A stretch of DNA of 64,000 nucleotides from contig VXBP01009438.1 in NCBI GenBank assembly GCA_013400115.1, positions 62,001-126,000 on the forward strand, in the 5' to 3' direction. The notes under the pieces were generated by a model that was given only the letters and a program-made list of their open reading frames with translations, did no database searches and was not told where the DNA came from. Below are positions 60,514 to 64,000 of this stretch, in pieces (within the stretch, counting starts at the first letter, position 1; each line of letters opens with the position of its first letter). The DNA comes from Rhinopomastus cyanomelas. Taxonomy: Eukaryota; Chordata; Aves; Bucerotiformes; Rhinopomastidae. The position numbers and the translations under genes are program-made.

Positions 60514-63225
60514 CATCCCATCATCTTTGGGAATGAACAGAAAAAACATCAGGGAGAAGCCGCAACCATCTGTGAACTAAAAGGTCTGTGGACCAGAGAT
60601 GGCTGGAGAAAGATTTTATTGCAAGTGTCTGAGAAGGTCTGTTGTACAACAGAGGGTTCAAGTTGTAAGCTGTACCCAGCCAGCTCGGTCCGGAGCTGTT
60701 CCTGTAGCCTGCATTAACATTTCTTACCCCAGGTACGTATCGGTTCACCGTCGAGAACATCAGGAGTAGAAAACATGTTGTCATAAATCAGTTTGCTGAC
60801 CCTGTAACTGATGCTGTAGCAAGGTCATCCAAGCTCAGCCTTCCCTGGGACCCCAGACAGCTGTCTGGAGGCTGCTGACTGACACTGCTCAGAGTTGTCT
60901 TTAACTCTTGCCCTGCACCATCTCCTGCACCCGCAGGGGTGGGGTGCACAGGAGAAGGCAGGGTCCTGCCACTCCTAAGAAGTCTCTGACTGAGCTGTGC
61001 TGGCTCATGCTGCTTGTGAGTCATCTGGGAACCACTGATGTGCAATGTGCTCCTTTCCCAAGCACTAATCGTGGGGTCACTGCTGACTCAGAGGCAGAGA
61101 TTAAGGACTGGGAGTCACGCTTGCTGCACAGGAGTAGCTACTGATGGCAGCAGGCAACCTGCCAGCTCCAACCCTGGAGACTGAGAGGGTGGTGACGCGC
61201 AGATAGGGAATCATTGAGATAGCACCTACACTTATGTCAGAGGGCTACATCAGTGGTGGCTGAAGAGAGTTGTCTAGGTGATGCAAACAAAAACCTCCCT
61301 CCGCATCAGACAATGGAGGGCTGAGTTTAGACTGCAGAGATGCTGCTCTGCTTTATTGCATTGGTCTAGTTTTTCATTTTCCAGACTGCGTGTTTGCCAG
61401 AGAGCAAATGCTGTATCCCAGGTTTAAACACAGCCTCCAGCAGCTGATATGAAAATAGAGCAAATAAATAAATTTAAAAGCCATGTGTAGGTGAGGATAC
61501 TTTTAGACGACTCAAAACCAGAGCAGAACCAAAATAGTCCCTGAGCAAAACTCAGAGGTTCAACTCTAGGGTTGAACCCGGAGTGTCTGATCCTGGACCG
61601 AGAGGGCTATGGAGGAACACTAGGGTTTTGGTCTGTACAAAGTAAACTCTGTTACAGGCTGGACCAGAGCAGATCCTGATCTGTAGTCCTTAGCCTTGTG
61701 TCTGTGCTGTGAGCATCTGCTTGGTTCACCAGGAGAAGGTCCCAAATGGATCTGGTACCAAGCACTGCCAACACTGCATTCAGCGAGGTGGTGTGAGTGG
61801 GGTTGTAGCTCAGTTTCTCCAGATCTGCTACCTCTGGGTTCACAGAGAAAATGCCAGCAAAACTGGAGTGCCTTGACCTCCTGCCTGCAGGAGCAGGTTC
61901 TTACGGCTGGACTAAATAAAGCCAAGTTTTAACCCAGATCCCACATTCCTAGAGCCAAGTCCTCCGCTTTCCTGGCTGGCAGTGATGCTTCTAGGCATCC
62001 AGTCCTGGTCACATCATGCCAAGCTTCTCCTGCACAGTTTTGGCGGGCTGTGACTTCAGATCAAAATTTTTCCATCTGTGTTACTCTGTAGCTGCTTCTC
62101 GTCAAATGTGTGGGCTCTTGTCACTGCTCCGAATATTTACCCAGCAGCTTATTCACTGCTTGATGGCAAGAAGTAGTTTTTTTGATGTTGCCTTGTTTCT
62201 CAAGCGTTTCAACACTTGTGACAGCTGCTTCTTTTTGCCACCCAGCTACTGCCAGCAGGAGTTTGCTGTGGGCTTCTCAGCAGGCTTCCCCAGCTGGCCT
62301 CTGGCCCTATTAGCACTTTAGTTGCTGCTAAAGATGAGACACCTGCAGATATTTCATTTTCCTCACCACCGAAGCAGAGCTCCCTTCTGTGGTTACAGGG
62401 AGCAGATAAGAAGGGAATTGGACTTTGATGTATTTGGGGGTACAAGCTGAGTTTAGGGTTGAAGTTACCAAAATCTCAGCATCTAGAGTGCTCCTATACT
62501 CAGCTTTTGCTGCAGCTGCTGGAAAGCTCAGGGGGTTGTAGCACAGCCACCAGCTCCAAGCGGACGCTGTAAAGATCTGATCTGGGTAGTAGGAAGAACC
62601 AACGTGGCCAGGCTGATGAGAGCTAAGAGATGTAGCCCATGGTTCTTCCCTGTCATGGATTTACGGTGTTGGATTGGAAAATGTGGTCTGGCTCCATCTG
62701 CTCTTGGTTGGCACAGTGTTCAGCAAATCAGGAACTGAATTCCCTAATGCACAATGCTGAGAAGAAAATCTGTCTCACACTGACTCCCCCATCTCAGTTC
62801 TTTCCAGTTGACTCTGCAGAGGCAAGAAACCCAGGTGATTTTCCTAACTCTGCCAGGGACTCCTGAATGGATCTGAGTGTTTTCCCTTCCTTTCGGTAAA
62901 GGGGAGGCGTCAGCCCAGACAGAGCTTCACAGAGCTGCTGGAGCTCTAGAGATGAAAAGTACTGTTTTGCCTCTGTTTTGACTTTTTGTTGCACTCACTT
63001 GCAGACTCCTGTAATTATTTTGCTTTGTTTGTTTTGTTTTCAAGGAAAGAAACAGCCTCAATGCAATGCCCTGTGTTTGTGAGCAGTCTATTAGCAGCCA
63101 GTGCATCTGTGGGCGTGAGAGCAGTGGTGAAGAAGGATGGTGCTGGTATGGCAGGTGATGTGTTTTTCCCTCACATAAACCACACAAGGGAAAACAGAGT
63201 TTATGCAGATTACACAGTTTATTAA
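60514..63225. other. Unique sequence, no gene recognised
   Basis: No repeat, RNA gene or protein domain recognised. The longest frames are about 105 codons. A TTTG-type run occurs at 63021-63043. Confidence 0.55.
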
Positions 63226-64000
63226 GGTTGGAAGGGGCCCTCAAAGGCCATCAGGGCCAACTCTCCTGCTCAAGCAGGCTACAATTTACTGAAAAGCAAA
63301 ACTGCCTAAAAAGCCTCAATTGACTACACAAAACCACTCCCAGATGGGTCTGAAACATCTCCAGAGAAGTGGACTCCTCAGCCTCCCTGGGCAATCTGTT
63401 CCAATATTGCGTAACCCTGACTGCAAAGAAGTTTTTCCTCATATTGAAGTGAAAATTCCTGTGTTCAACCTTATATCCATCTGATGCAGTTGAAGAGACT
63501 ATTCCTTTCTTCTTGACACCCTGCCCTCAGGTATTTATAGACAGTAACTTCTTCTGTCCTTATTAAAAAGTCCCAATTTTCTCAATCTCTCTTCATAAGG
63601 CAGTTGTTCCAGACCCCCAATCATCCTCGTAGCTCTGCACTGAACTGTCTCAATTAATTCTGTTATTCCTTCCTAAGTGAAGGACTCTATGTTTTTTGTT
63701 AAAACCCATTAAATTCCTCTTAGCCCAACTCTCCAGCCTGTCCAAATCTTCTTGAAGAGTTGAACAGCCATCAGGTGAATTGGCCAATCCACCCAGTTTT
63801 GTATCATCAGCAAACTTACTGAGTAGACACTTGATTCCATCATCAATATCATTAATGAAGATACTGAACAGCACTGTGCCCAGGATTGACCCCTGGGGGA
63901 CATCACTAGTTGTAGGTCTCCAGCTAGACTCTACACCATCAATCACCACTCTCTGAGCTCTACTGTATAGCCAATTCTTAATCCAATGCAAAATCTGGTC
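63226..64000 (-). mobile_element. CR1 LINE, long copy running off the window
   Basis: Antisense CR1 at least 775 bp long, truncated only by the window end. From its 3' side it has a short 3' UTR (TTAAGGTTGGAAGGGGCCCT and CTCAGCCTCCCTGGGCAATC), the ORF2 C-terminus, and an open reverse transcriptase segment at 63650-63991. The minus-strand protein there shows DVPQGSILGTVLFSIFINDI followed by LLSKFADDTKLGG, including the catalytic FADD. The 113-codon open palm makes it the best preserved coding remnant in the window. Its 3' tail is not the octamer type, so it belongs to a lineage different from the young copies. Confidence 0.93.
63650..63991 (-). pseudogene. CR1 ORF2 reverse transcriptase palm, partial
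   Basis: 113 codons open on the minus strand. Residues in order: RVVIDGVESSW (fingers/palm junction of CR1), the PQGSILG turn, LFSIFINDIDD, SKFADDTKLGG with the two catalytic aspartates, and LESWAKRNLMGF. The reading frame appears to continue past the window edge. Downstream of 63650 the frame is lost, so the protein cannot be complete. A CR1 ORF2 of about 900 residues would also need endonuclease sequence outside this window. Confidence 0.88.

Noticed and set aside
2945..64000. CRISPR array or other prokaryote-type repeat system
   Set aside because: The repeats are dispersed LINE fragments on both strands, without regular spacers. The sequence is vertebrate in character.

Overview
The window looks like a bird genome, in an intergenic or intronic stretch. 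The main reason is at least 24 fragments of CR1, the LINE family that dominates bird genomes. Many end in the CR1-type tail of tandem ATTCTATG octamers, and others carry pieces of the CR1 reverse transcriptase. The species cannot be told from the sequence. I recognised no cellular protein-coding gene, tRNA, rRNA or CRISPR array. The open reading frames outside repeats (up to 201 codons) match no family I know and look like chance. An exon of a larger gene could still be hidden.

Layout. 1-2944 is unique sequence. Between 2945 and 6149 lie three plus-strand CR1 pieces and, at 4801-5010, a minus-strand endogenous retrovirus (ERV) remnant with a tRNA-Phe-type primer-binding site. 6150-11138 is unique. 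11139-11601 holds a CR1 copy with an inverted 5' part next to a second CR1. 14491-15426 and 20971-21908 are long CR1 pieces reaching into the reverse transcriptase. Between them are a CpG-rich hairpin region (17440-17880) and a probable solo LTR (18234-18877). 25578-25870 is a complete short hAT-type DNA transposon with 15-bp terminal inverted repeats. 29244-30008 is a CR1 copy interrupted by the first 37 nucleotides of U2 snRNA. 28860-29070 and 31990-32390 look like older CR1/L3-type pieces. 36591-46237 holds eight CR1 pieces, two pairs of which abut head to tail. 48927-49770 is a probable solo LTR of the same family as the remnant at 4.8 kb. Further CR1 pieces lie at 55865, 56902, 59479, 60330 and 63226-64000. 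The last runs off the window with an open reverse transcriptase palm.

Nothing here forms a working gene system. The window mostly records retrotransposition. Many CR1 copies belong to one low-divergence subfamily, CR1 copies sit at the tails of earlier CR1 copies, one copy has the structure expected of twin priming, and one carries a captured snRNA 5' end. The single-copy DNA between repeats includes a few CpG- or homeobox-motif-rich stretches that might be conserved regulatory elements, but that needs cross-species alignment.
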